Positions 1-11,819 of a stretch of DNA of 64,000 bases are shown one piece after another. How positions within the stretch are numbered: the stretch's first letter is position 1; each line of letters opens with the position of its first letter. The notes below the pieces were generated by a model. The model did not search any database, was not told the DNA's origin, and saw only the letters and a list, made by a program, of their open reading frames with translations. The DNA is from Colias croceus (taxonomy: Eukaryota > Arthropoda > Insecta > Lepidoptera > Pieridae): contig NC_059564.1 of assembly GCF_905220415.1 (NCBI RefSeq), forward strand, positions 3,794,501-3,858,500, written 5' to 3'. Made by a program: the position numbers and the translations under genes.

Positions 1-143
1 ATACTAAAACCTTCCTCTTGAATCACTCTATCTATTAAAAAAAACCGTATTATTCCATTGCGAAGTTTTAAAGATTTAATCATACAAAGGGACATAGGGA
101 CAGAGAAAGCAACTTTGTTTTATATCTACTATACGTAGTGATT
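1..143 (-). repeat. Helitron-like repeat, cut by the window edge
   Basis: Reverse-oriented copy of the subfamily whose 5' part reads, on the minus strand, as an 'AAGTTGCTTTCTCTGTCC' stretch followed by 'ATAGATAGAGTGATTCA'. The same text recurs at 34538-34716, 41407-41580, 26290-26457 and 30246-30437. The CTAG-bearing 3' end lies outside the window. Confidence 0.6.
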
Positions 144-599
144 ATTATTGTGTAAAACTTTCATTTCCTATTTCAAGACATTAGGGGTTGATAACACAAA
201 AGCTATATTTTGGCTCTTTAACTATTTTAATTTAATTGAAAGTTTTATAAAATTCTATATTAATGAAAATCATTTTATAGTGTAGAGAAAGTTCGATTGT
301 GCCTTGATCGATCTTTAAAAATTATTAAACTATGTTCATTCAAAATTTAGTTTAAATCGGAGCTGTGGTTTAGCTAAAAACGTTATGTAGACGGACATTC
401 ACATTTATAATATTAGATTTGAACCAAATTAAAGTTGGTAATATATATAATAAGTATATTAGTAGGTAATAGATAATTGTAGAGTCCTTAATTTGTTTAT
501 TTCTTCTTCCTAATATAAGTACCTATTATACAAATATGTAGTATAATATCCTTATAACACATTTAGAATGTAATTTACTTAATTTTAGCATTTTATATA

Positions 600-773
600 T
601 CTATCTAAATAAAAATGAAACCCGTTTCGCGTTGTTATGGCATCACGTGTGAACGGCTGAACCGATTTCGATAATTCTTTTTTTATTATATTCCTTGAAG
701 TACTTACGAGGATGGTTTTTATGTAGAGAAGACGTAAATATGTACCACGGGCGAAGCCGGGGCGGACCGCTAG
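600..773 (+). repeat. Helitron-like repeat (GTACCACGGGCGAAGCC subtype)
   Basis: Starts TC after A and ends CTAG before T, the insertion signature of Helitrons. It carries the conserved block 'GAACGGCTGAACCGATTTCG' and the CG-rich 3' hairpin CGGGCGAAGCCGG about 10 bases before CTAG. Closely related copies are at 11507, 25573, 49533 and 52117. Non-autonomous; no coding capacity. Confidence 0.8.
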
Positions 774-1499
774 TAAAAATTAAATAGTAATTTCATAAAT
801 AAGAATTTCTTAAATCTTTTATTTTTGTAGAGTTTAAAAAAGCTCTCTTATTTCAACAAACTTATTAAAAGTAATAACAATACAATATTAATAACAATTC
901 TAACAAATTAATTACTGATGGTAATAAGCTAGTTATCATTACTAAAACACATCAAAAATGGCGCCATAGGTAAGCATCCAAGGAAAAAGTGCCATAATAC
1001 ACGTAGTAGTATGCAATATAATAAATTTAATAATATAAATCCCATATTCCTTATTATAATAGATTACATTAATATTCAAAGAGATTCAATCCTGATAATA
1101 CGCATCATATTGTAAAGAAACCATAAACATACGGAATATGGCTGGTTATTCACAATTTTACTATCCCATGGAGCCTATTAAAATATTTTCCCCATATTGC
1201 ATCGTCATAGACCTCGTAAAACCTCTATTTGAGCTGGCGAGCTTAAAAGCTTGGTGCCGATGCATTTTTTCACTTAAAAGCTGCGTTCAGTTTTTTCAAC
1301 TTCAACCAATAACAACAAGGAAATGTTTTTATTGAGAAACATAAATTAAAATATTAATAAAATAAAAATAGAGCAAACTGTAAAATAAAAATAGCGATGT
1401 TTAATTTAATTAACAACAAAAATACTAAATACTCTACAGTTTATAGAGCAGAAACGGTTAAATAAAATTGGGTCCCTCAAAATGACGCTTACATTGGGC

Positions 1500-1700
1500 T
1501 TCTCAAAAAGACTTTCAAAGTTCGAAGCTTGAACGCAGCTTTGAAGGGGCGGGGTGAGGCGCGCGGGGGAGGGAGTCGCATGCGTACAGCGGGCTGGGGC
1601 AGCATTCCATTAGTTCGGCCGACCGCCGCTCGGCGCTACGTCTGCCTACCGTGTCCGCGACGCCCGCTCCATACAAAGAACGCCTCAGTATTGTAAAAAA
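1500..1700 (+). promoter_or_regulatory. CpG-rich 5' region of the ephrin gene
   Basis: A GC- and CpG-rich island (including a GGGGCGGGG box near 1548 and dense CG dinucleotides to about 1675) in otherwise AT-rich DNA, about 400-500 bases upstream of the ephrin ATG. TCAGT at 1685-1689 fits the arthropod initiator consensus. 'TTTACAG' just before 2047 could be a splice acceptor for a 5' UTR exon. The transcription start is inferred, not shown. Confidence 0.4.
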
Positions 1701-2055
1701 TCTGTGATGTATTGATTAATTCCAACGTTTTTCAAACACAAAAAGCATCCCCGTACAAAATCGGACGCGTTTCGGTCGTAACAATAACAGTTTCAGTGAT
1801 TATTTTGTGCTTTCGAAGGGGCCACGTCCCATGAAATTCCACATTTATCGACGGATAGAATCTTGTGTGTGGGGCGAACATGGTGGACAACACAGTGATG
1901 AGTGAAAACTTTTATGTTGTGTTATAAAACGGATGGTTTTATGAACGTGATTATAAATAAAGTTCGTATCTAAATATGGATCGGTATGTGGAGAGTGCGT
2001 AGATAGAAGTGCCTACCTGTGTTTGGATATGCGAATGTAATTTACAGAGTTCAGA

Positions 2056-2838
2056 ATGGTGGCGTACGGTTACTTTGGTTTGCGGCAGACGCCTTGGACA
2101 GTGTTAGTCCTAATTTTCTTCATCGAAAGCGTCATGGGGAACTACGCTAAGTCCTTTTACATACACTGGAACACAACCAACAGTATATTCAGAATAGACA
2201 ACACCGACCACGTATTCGACTTGAATAAAGGCAATGCACAGTTCGAATACGACCAAGTGAATATAATATGTCCAGTGTACGCTCCAGGCACGTACGAGGA
2301 AGACACGGAAAAGTACATAATATACAACGTTAGCAAAGAGGAATATGACTCGTGTAGGATAACGAATCCAAACCCTCGCATAATAGCGATATGCGACAAG
2401 CCGCACAAATTGATGTTTTTCACGATAACATTCAGACCGTTCACGCCTCAGCCGGGCGGGCTGGAGTTCCTGCCCGGGAAGGACTATTACTTCATATCGA
2501 CGTCCAGCAAGGACGACCTGCACCGGCGCATCGGCGGCCGGTGCCTCAGCCACAATATGAAGCTGGTGTTCCGCGTGTGCTGCAAGCCGGAGGAGCAGTC
2601 TCCGGTGCCACCGGTGCAGCAGACGCCTCCACCGCCGCCGCCGCCGCCCACGTTCCCGCCCGTCACGACCACGACCACGACCGCGAAGCCGGTCACGAAG
2701 AAGACGCACAAGTACGATAAGAGCCCCAACGAGGTCGTGAAGAGCGAGGAGCTGTCGTACTCGCGCGGCGCGGCCCTGGCCTCGTCGCTGGCTCTGGCCC
2801 TGGCCGCCACGGCCGTGCTGGCCCCGCTGGCTCGGTGA
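2056..2838 (+). CDS. Ephrin: Ephrin, GPI-anchored type
   Basis: A 260-residue secreted ligand for Eph receptor tyrosine kinases, acting at the cell surface in contact-dependent axon guidance and boundary formation. Residues about 13-28 are a signal peptide (hydrophobic VLVLIFF, cleavage probably near G28). Residues 31-176 form the ephrin receptor-binding domain, with family cysteines C72, C100, C113, C163 and C175/C176. The stretch 126-148 (FRPFTPQPGGLEFLPGKDYY) corresponds to the G-H loop that enters the Eph receptor. N39 and N91 sit in N-X-S/T sequons. A proline run and a threonine run (about 180-210) form a stalk. The last 20 residues are hydrophobic (AALASSLALALAATAVLA) with no cytoplasmic tail, which indicates a GPI-anchor signal, as known for Manduca ephrin. 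The reading frame is unbroken, so the whole protein is encoded in one exon. The start is the first ATG in frame, just after the putative signal TTACAG. Long antisense frames here are artefacts of its GC-rich 3' half. Confidence 0.93.
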   Translation: MVAYGYFGLRQTPWTVLVLIFFIESVMGNYAKSFYIHWNTTNSIFRIDNTDHVFDLNKGNAQFEYDQVNIICPVYAPGTYEEDTEKYIIYNVSKEEYDSCRITNPNPRIIAICDKPHKLMFFTITFRPFTPQPGGLEFLPGKDYYFISTSSKDDLHRRIGGRCLSHNMKLVFRVCCKPEEQSPVPPVQQTPPPPPPPPTFPPVTTTTTTAKPVTKKTHKYDKSPNEVVKSEELSYSRGAALASSLALALAATAVLAPLAR

Positions 2839-4233
2839 ATGTGCCTCCGGGCGGGCTCACGACCACGCCACGAAGCGAAGCCCGCGGACTCACAGACGTT
2901 ACAATACCTGCGACCGGACTCTCTAGTCTATGCGTGAATGTGAACTGTGAATTGTGAACGAAATAAGGATTTCGATTTAGTAAGTAGAGTGGTGCCGAAA
3001 TGTTGGACTGATGCTATTATATATTTCCTAGTTGTCTCAAAAAGTTCCATGACAAATTTTTCTCTTAGTTTAAGGGACTGTGCGCCTAATTTTTACTATT
3101 AACGTCGGGCCTATAAAGTAATCGAACTAAATCTTAGCAGTTACTGCTATGTAGTTGCAACGTAAATATACAAACATATATATAAATATTAAAAAGTTAC
3201 ATGTATGATAATGGTAATATAGGTTTCTTAAACCGTTAGGAATTAAATTTTTTATATTTTCACTAATGCAATGAAGGATATTTGGATAAGAAATAGAAAT
3301 CGATAACTGTTAGGGGAAGATATAATTTAGAGGGTGTTAGGTTTTAATTTAGTTGAAAAGACAATTTTTTTTCTCTATATTTTTTTTTCCATAAGACCTA
3401 ACGCTTAGAATTTATTTATACGAAAATTTCGGACAAGAAAAACTTGTCTCGACGCACTGTGATTTTTGGTTTTATTTAGGATGTAATTTTTCGTCTATGC
3501 TTTTTATGTGATATCTAACTAATGTATTTAAAAAAGTGCATTTCACCTCAATTTCTCTCGACTGATTTGTAAGCTTTTTTTATTAATTTTATGCGAGCCA
3601 TTTTCGAATCTTTTTTTTAATCACACCTAATGACGCTTAGTCATTGAATACTCAATCTTTTTTGAGATAATAATATACTTTATGGCGATTTAAGTAAAAT
3701 CTTTGCCTCAATAGTCTAATTACCATCTTTTTTCTCAAATCGTTTGTCTGTGTGATGATGTTTACTATGTCCAAATGAAAAGACGATCATATAAAAAAGA
3801 AAAAAATAACGTCAAGACTGATGTGCCAGTGCTCTATCAGCGAAAAAAAAAGTTATGATCCCCAAAATGGCACAGATTACAAAATAATATTGCCAGTTAC
3901 AATAATTCGATTGGAAACAAGTAAAAATCATTGCACAGACGATTTAAGCACATGCGTGCCATCGTACTTTTATGAAATAGTCAAAATAGTCAAGTAGTTG
4001 AAATAGACCGGTTTTCAGTTAGACATATGCATTTAGTGACAGTCTATATTTTTAAATAGTACTTAAGGTTCAACATTTGAGTTTCATATTGTATTTAACT
4101 GCACAGAAAACCAATTTACTCGAGTAATCGCCTTAGAAGATAACATTGTCGTAATACGATGCATAAACATAAAGTTGCTTACCTAGTTATATTAAAACGC
4201 ATTATACATGGTAATATGAAAATCCTCTTAAAT
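2839..4233 (+). other. Ephrin 3' UTR and flank
   Basis: No coding potential. The first few hundred bases are probably 3' UTR. No canonical AATAAA is obvious close to the stop (only ATTAAA-type sites, for example near 3187), so the transcript end is unresolved. The rest is AT-rich single-copy-looking DNA. Confidence 0.4.
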
Positions 4234-4300
4234 GTTGAAATACTACCCGTTTTCATAAAGCAATACCGGTTAACATGTCTGGGATGAATTTTATACAGCA
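4234..4300 (+). repeat. 67-bp direct duplication, left copy
   Basis: Begins GTTGAAATACTACCCG and ends TTTATACAGCA. Identical to 4492-4558, with a Helitron-like element exactly between the two copies. Confidence 0.95.
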
Positions 4301-4491
4301 CTAGTGGTCCGCCCCGGCTTCGCCCGTGGTACATATTTCACAATAAAAGGTAGCCTATGTCCTTTCTCGGGTATCAAAATATCTCCATACCAAATTTCAT
4401 GCAAATTGGCCCAGTAGTTTAGGCGTGATTGAGTAACAGACAGACAGACAGACAGAGTTACTTTCGCATTTATAATATTATAGGTAGTATG
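4301..4491 (-). repeat. Helitron-like repeat between duplicated flanks
   Basis: Minus-oriented: CTAG at 4301-4304, then the CGGGCGAAGCCGG hairpin (reverse complement), the block 'GGTATGGAGATATTTTGATA' and a (GTCT)n tract, and the 5' end TAATATTATAAATGCG. It lies exactly between the two copies of a 67-bp sequence. Confidence 0.82.
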
Positions 4492-4558
4492 GTTGAAATA
4501 CTACCCGTTTTCATAAAGCAATACCGGTTAACATGTCTGGGATGAATTTTATACAGCA
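4492..4558 (+). repeat. 67-bp direct duplication, right copy
   Basis: Identical in sequence and orientation to 4234-4300. Confidence 0.95.
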
Positions 4559-5059
4559 ATCTTTATGGAAATCGTATTATCATCATTTAACTACCATAAA
4601 AGTTAAAACGTATAGTGCGTATTTATTCTACACAATTTCAAATTAAAAAAAAACAATTGACAATCAAAAAGTTAACGTCATTCAAAATAAGAAAAAAAAA
4701 TAGCGCATAACGTTTTAAAAAAGTCATTTAAGATGTCAAAGTCACAATTACAAATTTAAAAAAAAGAGCGCACGTTTTTTAAATGCGAAATGAATCTTGT
4801 TTACGAATTAGCAGTATAATTATAACAAAGTAGAGTAAATGAGCGATACGCATGAGTAATTGTGTAGTCTGTAGTGCATTGTTGCAAATCGTTGAATGAA
4901 CACATGTTCATAACGCATCTTGCTATTAATTAGGTCGACTTAATCATAATGATGTCATACAAATGTCAATTGCAATGCGGTTTCATTGAATAATATACAA
5001 TACCATAGTATAAAGTATACAGTATGACCAAGCCGCAAGATATAGCTTTACGCCCGCGG

Positions 5060-5290
5060 CTCTGTTCACGATGTTTTAAATTTTAAACCGTCTTAAAAAA
5101 AATATGGTTTTAAACCCAGATTTTAGTCATGGTTTAACTTTAGTACAGAGTTTTAAACTTGTCCTTATCTATTGTTCGTGTCTATGGGTTAACGTTAAAA
5201 CATGTTTTTAAGAATCTTACTAAAACCATGGTTTAATTTTACTACCGGTTTACCCTACCTACCGGGTTTTAAACCTGGTTTTGTTAGTCC
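5060..5290. repeat. Array of TTTTAAAC / GGTTTAA motifs
   Basis: About eight irregularly spaced copies of GTTTTAAAC, GGTTTAA or their complements within 230 bases, some palindromic (AAAACCATGGTTT). Probably the interior of a decayed foldback element. ACCAAGCCGCA near 5027 recurs inverted near 5817, but that match is too short to define termini with confidence. Confidence 0.35.
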
Positions 5291-5309
5291 GTGTTTTGTC
5301 ATAAAACGT

Positions 5310-5440
5310 AAATTTTAAAAACGTTCCTCGAGAAAGTATCTATTTATTGAACAAATGAGAATCAAAATCGATTGCGTAGTTTTTAAGATACATAGCGACA
5401 AACAGCGGGAAGCGACTCTGTTTTATACTATTTAGTGATA
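5310..5440 (-). repeat. Decayed Helitron-like repeat
   Basis: Minus-strand match to the subfamily seen at 34538-34716 (5' 'AAAACAGAGTCGCTTCC', 'GCGTAGTTTTTAAGAT' on the complementary reading). No CTAG terminus is left. Confidence 0.45.
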
Positions 5441-8400
5441 TGTAATAATAAACAAGATTGACGTTTAGGCATAGACACGTAGAGTGACATGGATAGCTAA
5501 TGCATTGTTTTCTAAACATTTAAAAATACATTTTATTTCTAACGCCTATTAGCGTCAGGTCGGCCTCGCCATATGCTGAGTGCGTCTATTTTTATCTTAA
5601 CTTTATTATGCCTAAGCGTTCCTTTACCAAAGTGATTTTTTTCAACCGACTTATAAAAAATGAGGCTTTTTAAGCGACTGTTTTTTTTTGGGTTTTTCAC
5701 CTCAGAAATTGCTACTGGGTGAACAGATATTGATGATTCTTTTTTATTTGAAAGCTGACGCTTCCCGTGATGTCCCATTTAAATTTGGCCTAATTCTGAC
5801 AATTTTTAAATTTTAATGCGGCTTGGTTATTTGATAAAATATATTATATTTTCAATAAGCGTTTTGACTGTTATTCAATAGCTTTGAAATTAAAAACGAA
5901 CACTCTTAGGTATTGCCAACATACAAAATCGACATATTATAATCTGTAATGCAACTGAATGATCAGTAAATGCATAACATATGAAATTCGATTTGCCATG
6001 TTGGTAGAATTGGTTCTCAGAAGAGATACACAACGGTTCATTCTAAGAAAAGCATTGTCAATATTAGCACCTGCAAAACTGCTTAGTTGTAAAAAAATGG
6101 TCAATCGACTGTAGATTTGGTTAAAGTAAAGAAAAAGCGAATTTTCATACCAAATAAACGAAATAGGTACATTTTACCAATTGATTTGAGAAACATTAGT
6201 TAATAAGCATATTAACTACTTTAAACCAGTTTAAAGTGTGATTTTTTAATTAATTCATGCTAACTCTTACTAGGTTCAGTAGATAATATTATAAAATTTA
6301 CGTGAACAATAACGATGAATCATTTCGTACCTAAATAACCATATTTTTTTTTTAAAGGAAATATAATTCAACCAATACCTTAAAATATAATCTAATATTG
6401 ACAATGCCTTCAAATATCTTAACATCTTTCTCACATAAAATCGAGAAAATAAGCGTAACGAATAGCCTATCTAATATAAAAGAAACGCACTAAAAGAGAT
6501 TTTAATTAATGATCCAAAACAAAGAATGGCAACCTTGAATTCAAAACAAGACAATAAAACGTTGAAAATTATTATACCAGCGGCCATCGCTTTAAAACTC
6601 ACGTATAAAAGTGTTCGAATGACATCAAAGAATTTCACATTAGATTAATTGATGACAACATATCACTTGGTTATTTTTAATAATACGCTTCTAAGAAATA
6701 AACACGGTTTTCGTAATGGATTCGGATTTTTTGACACTGGCAACTTTGTTCGCTGTCACATTACGAAAAAAAAAACGAAACATAAAAAACAATTTAATTA
6801 TCTATGATTGATTTCATTCGATATTTTACCGCGCTTTTACAGTAATTTTTTAAATGACATTTCAAAAACGTTCCACGATTTGATATTTTTTTATTTGACC
6901 ATAGAGTTAGAGTTTGAATAAGAAATTAATGGAATTTAAAGCCATGACAGTAATTTAACATAAATTATTAGTTGGCCTGTAATTCCTTTGTAATTCCATG
7001 AAATGGTTTATTATTTAAATATTTAATTAAATTCGATTTGGATAAACGAAGCGAATTACCATCAAATTGTCTCTGATAGTTGGATAATTTTGAACAAAGA
7101 GGTTAGTATTAATAATTTACAGGTCGATTATCCTTTCATAATTAGATATTTCTCAAATTGTTCTTGTTTATTGTATTGTTCCTGCCGAGACAAAATATTA
7201 ATATTAATACATACATACATATAATAGAGTATTAAGGGCAAAAGTATTAAAATTAAAAAAAAAACTACCCAAAAATGTTTTATAAGAGCCTTTGACAACT
7301 ACTGGTAACATTTTTAAGCAATAGTCACACAGATTATGCAAATATTCAAAGCTTAGGATTAAGTTTTTAAAGTTTCTTGTATTTCTTTTAATTAATGACA
7401 ATATAGATGTAACAGATTAGACAAATGCCACAGATAATAGCTAAGCCTTTACTTTTGAGGTTTCTGATTGTTAGAAAGATACGCAAATATGTTTTTCTTA
7501 GATCCGTAAAAATGTTTTTTATTACATACGTAATACAAATGGCTGTTCAGTTTTGTTTAAAGTACAAAAAAAAGGAATAATACGTTAATGTTTTGTCTTG
7601 TTTTGGATTTTTAAGGATGAAAATATTGGTACGTAAAAGTTTAACTCGTAAACTAAACTAACTCTACCAAGTAGGTATTCGTTGTTAGATATTCGCATTT
7701 AATACTGTCTGCAATGCGCTAGATAGTTGAAACTTTATGGTATCTAATGCAACGGTATAACAACGATTGTTTCTTTGTCTTTTCTTGTAAGCATTGTGGA
7801 ACAACTTTCTATTGATGATAATCAGAAAACTAACGAAATATGAATCTTCGTATACATGATGGTTAAAAGAGTAGATTTTCATTGAAATAATGTATGTTAA
7901 ATGGTATTTAATACTTTATATCATATGATTTATTGAAAATTTTAGCCTATTTTATGGTAAAGATTATTAACATTAAATTATTGACGTATCTTGATATTAA
8001 ATGGTCATTTAATATGTGTTATTTTTGATGAATTTAGGCGGATTCACGAGCGATTTCATAACAACATTAGTATCTTTAGCCCAGTATATATCTATTCACA
8101 AAAAAGCGGTAGTAGCAAAAAACCTAGATATGCGAAACCGTATTGTACACGGAATAAAAGATCCTTTTATCTAGAAGGTGAATGTACCCATAAAGTTAAG
8201 TTTGTATGTTACTTATGTATTGTAAAGAAAATGTCTTAGATGTTTTTATTTGCCACCTTTTTCCGTAAGTATACCGTACAGGGTAAATTTGTTTGCCCTG
8301 ATTTTGGGGTAATTTTTAAATCTAATATTTCATTGGTACCTACTCTATGCTCTGGCAAGTCTTGGAAGTATAATTGGCTTCAAAAGCTGTAAGGATATCC

Positions 8401-9649
8401 TATCCTATACCTCATCGAGTTGCATTACGTGATACAAGTTGTATTCGTCACTTTTAAGTTAGTCTTTTGGCTCTTTGCGATATTCAGAGCAAACCGTTAA
8501 TAATACAATCATAAACTAATAGCATTTGAGCCTTATTATACTTTTGAGTCTGCTGCCTTTTAACAGAGTACTGGGCAGAATTCTGCCTAAATTTGGGCGT
8601 AAATACTTACATCGTTCTACCATCTATATAATATATATACCATCCATATAATATATACCATTTACCATCTATATAATATATAATAATATATATTATATAG
8701 ATGGTAGATGGTGTAATATATAATAATCTATATATATGATGGTACACATTGGTACACAGGTATATTACCCATATAGTTGGGGAAACTACGATACGATTTA
8801 CGAGTCGTTTTTAATTTCAAAGCCTAACAAATGCAATATGAAACTCAAGTGCAACAATTTCATGGTAATCACTCACCTTAGTTTCGGTTAGTTGTGCTGT
8901 GTACTTAGTATATTATATATATAATTATTTTGACCTCGATTTTCGTCAGTCCGTAGGTATAATTTTTATAAAAGTTGGGCTTTGTCCAAGGCACAGTGCA
9001 AGAATGGATGAATTATGGCGTCTGTATATATCAAGTGTGACATGTTAAAATGTTTCTGACGGGGTTTTTTACGTTTTTTTTAATGTGGTTTTAATGCTTT
9101 TAATGTGGTTCCAGATTTTTTTGGTAATTAGGCTAAATTGAATGCAAAGACTTGTTTATGTTGGATTTTTTGTGTGACTTGTTTATGTTTATGTGTTCAG
9201 GTAATAATCGAAGGTAGTCGGTTTAAGTATTCTATTATTCTTTATTTCAGGCAAGAAATGTAGTTACAGTTAAAGGTCTTAATATAACTTAAAACTATGG
9301 CCTATATGAACTTAAAACGACTTAAATTATAAGCATAAAAATAGAGCACAGTAGAGTAGGTGGCTAAAGTTATTGCAACTTATTTTTCCACGAAATCCTT
9401 AATTTCTTGTTTGCTATGTTATTTCAAATCATGATCGTATGTCGAAAATTCAGCCAAATTGGTTCATTCGTTTATAGATAAATCACTTTAAAAATTGGCA
9501 CCACTATTTAAACAAACGAAAAGTTCGAAAGCGCTAATAAATTCCCATTAAAAAGTATATCAAATGGAATAAACGAACCAGAATGAGGTCTATTGAATAA
9601 TTTATGGGTCAAACGTTTGGTACGATTTAAATCAGAGAACTTTGTATAT
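5441..9649. other. No recognisable gene; AT-rich DNA
   Basis: Short open frames here (for example minus strand 5539-5778 and plus strand 7991-8239) show no domain, no splice context and no compositional bias. I see no gene. The only structure is the AT hairpin at 8610-8745. Confidence 0.5.
8610..8745. repeat. AT-rich hairpin with ACCATCTATATAATA arms
   Basis: Repeated ACCATCTATATAATATAT-type units are followed by their inverse (ATTATATAGATGGTAGATGGT), so the segment around 8663-8712 can fold into a long AT hairpin. Low-complexity DNA; no function inferred. Confidence 0.6.
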
Positions 9650-10015
9650 TAATGCAATAGTAGGGGAGGCCAAGAGGGAATTTTGGGATATTTTGAGCGC
9701 GTCAGATTAATATAGGTAACGGTCCCTATCCTAAAGATGACTACCTCCAGGCTCCAGCCCGTATGAGTAGTAAATATTGGTAGGTGCGCTCAGGAGGCCC
9801 GCCGGAATTTTTTAAATTCCACCATTTCCTATAAAGGTTGCGCTCAAATCGTGACGAGAAAAACGCTTCCCGTCAGCTAAAAGTGGAAACATTATAGGAC
9901 CTTTTTTTCTCGCTATCGTCAACTCTACCAATTCTATTATCCCGTGACGATCTAGTAAATCCACATTTAGCGTCGTGGGCTCCCCGACTACAAGTAGCAA
10001 TCAATTTACATTGTT
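9650..10015 (-). other. Higher-GC patch of unknown nature
   Basis: About 370 bases with more balanced composition than the surroundings. They include a 62-codon minus-strand frame (9812-10000) rich in ordinary residues, but there are no identifiable domain or splice boundaries. It may be a fragment of an old transposon or of a host exon; I cannot assign it. Confidence 0.2.
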
Positions 10016-10035
10016 GATTTGTAGCATGCAGTATA

Positions 10036-11297
10036 GGCTATTTGACAAGGCTTTGATTACTGTCTCAAATTATTAAGATACGTTTAAAGAACACACAAAA
10101 CACATGTTTCTTAATTTTTTGTAGTTATTCATTGAGAAAATGGAAAATAAAAACATGATATTCAAATATGCCGCCAAAACACAATTTTGAAGAATATGGC
10201 GGCTCGCGACCATGGTGACGTCACAGCGGCGTAAACATCAACTTGCTCCTAGTACTTATTGTTCGTTTTTGTTTTAATTATAGTATAATTAAGTTAATCT
10301 GTTTAAAAACCAGAAAATGAGTTCTTATAGGTGTGTAGTTCCTGAAACTAGGTATTTATATGTGCTCCAAAAGATATAAAAATGCGTAGAAAGTGGTTGC
10401 AGTTAGCTCGCAGAAATCCAAGTGATATTAGATATATCAATTAAAACAGTTATATTTTTTTGTGAAGACCACTTCGATGTAAGCATGGTGTTGAATACAT
10501 TGCAGTTTATTATTATATTATTTATATATACATGGCAGTTTATTTTATTTGCAATACATAGTATAAATCGTCTCATTACTTACCTGCTTGAGGTAAGATA
10601 ATGATATTATATATTATAAATTGATGATGACGTGTTTGTATTGATATTGAAAATAATCAATACAAACACGTCAATCCTATAAACTGGATGGCTGAAATGA
10701 AAAACAAAGAGCTTAGCCTAAAAAACGTATACTTCATAATTATTGTGCTATTGTGATTCATGTTTGTACCTAGGTACATTTAACTAAAAAGGTAATGAAT
10801 GACGATTGAAATATTAACTTACGTAGCTGTTTTCACATTTTTCAATTATTGAGGAGCGTAAAAATCTGGGTTGTTTTTAAAGAACATGCCAACCATTATA
10901 GCGTTCACTTTAGGTAGATTTCGACTGTCTGTTTTTTCAAAATTAGGTTCCATGACAAACAAAAATAACACATAAAGCAGAAAACTGATTACAGACACCT
11001 CGAATCACAAGAAATAAGTTATACAAGAATCAAAACCAAAAGCGAAATTTAGCAACGACGTGAGTAAACGTTGGGATCACTTGTTATTTACGCCGCTGTG
11101 ACGTCATGACAGATGCAGCCAATCATGGATGTTTTCGGTCACGTGGTAATTTTAAAAAATATGATGTTTTTTCTCGACGATAACGAATACGAATAAGTTA
11201 TTATTTGTATCATTTATTAACTTAAATCGCTTCAAAAACCTTATATATATATGGATTACACAAAAAAGTAATATATTTTTTATACTGTCAAATAGCC
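10036..11297. mobile_element. TA-flanked DNA transposon relic (1.26 kb)
   Basis: Ends are inverted repeats GGCTATTTGACA... / ...TGTCAAATAGCC, each flanked by TA (10034-10035 and 11298-11299). A second, inner inverted block TGACGTCACAGCGGCGTAAA lies at 10213-10232 and, inverted, at 11089-11108, so each arm extends about 200 bases with divergence between. The TA duplication suggests the Tc1/mariner type, but a broken THAP domain inside (10317-10500) is more usual in P-like elements, so the superfamily is open. Non-autonomous as it stands. Confidence 0.7.
10317..10500 (+). pseudogene. Degenerate THAP zinc-finger domain
   Basis: Broken remnant of a THAP DNA-binding domain, the C2CH zinc finger at the N-terminus of P-element and other insect transposases. 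Three pieces in three frames match the usual order. The first, from ATG 10317, reads MSSYRCVVPETR. The second, from 10382, reads MRRKWLQLARRNPSD and contains the conserved KW..ARR core. The third, from 10461, reads CEDHFDV, the conserved C-x-x-H of the finger. At least two frameshifts and stops separate them, and the second finger cysteine is lost. No downstream transposase remains inside the 1.26-kb element. The family assignment comes from recognising this motif order, not from a search. Confidence 0.7.
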
Positions 11298-11506
11298 TAT
11301 TGTGTTACAAGTATATGCGGTAAAATTAATTGTGATTGTGGCCAATCAGTGCTGTTTCATAAGCATATTTGATATTATATGTCATGGTCCAAGTAAAACT
11401 ACATCTTTCTAAAAGTTAAGACGCGCTTAATTATGGGAACTAAGGAAATAGGTACCTACTAGTTACATCGGATCAATAGTATCGAATCTTTTCTGTTTAT
11501 AATATA

Positions 11507-11676
11507 CTAGCAGTCCGCCCCGGCTTCGCCCGTGGTACATATTTACGTTTTCTCTACATAAGAACCATCCTTGTACTTCAAGGAATATAATAAAAAAAGA
11601 ATTAACGAAATCGGTTCAGCCGTTCTCAAGTTATGCGCTTACCAACACATTTTGGGATTCATTTTTATATTATAGA
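11507..11676 (-). repeat. Helitron-like repeat (GTACCACGGGCGAAGCC subtype)
   Basis: Minus-oriented. CTAG at 11507-11510, hairpin CGGGCGAAGCCGG, then 'GAACGGCTGAACCGATTTCG' (one change) and the 5' end TCTATAATATAAAAATGAATC. Near full length compared with 52117-52286. Confidence 0.85.
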
Positions 11677-11819
11677 CTAGTTTACATGCCAAACTTATAG
11701 GTTTATTCATCAATTGATATTAAGAAAAAAAAAGTAAGTAAATGTCTTTAATATCTACATGAATTTATTTCAAAAGGAATCTTATAAAGTCATTTGGAAT
11801 AGCATAATTTATACCTTTA

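Noticed and set aside
2110..2893. Long antisense and shifted frames over the ephrin gene (up to 199 codons)
   Set aside because: They mirror the GC-rich, proline- and threonine-coding half of ephrin, are rich in R/G/A, and have no domain; the ephrin frame explains the composition.
5027..5827. Possible 800-bp element ended by ACCAAGCCGCA and its inverse
   Set aside because: Only 11 matching bases, no target duplication and no other support.
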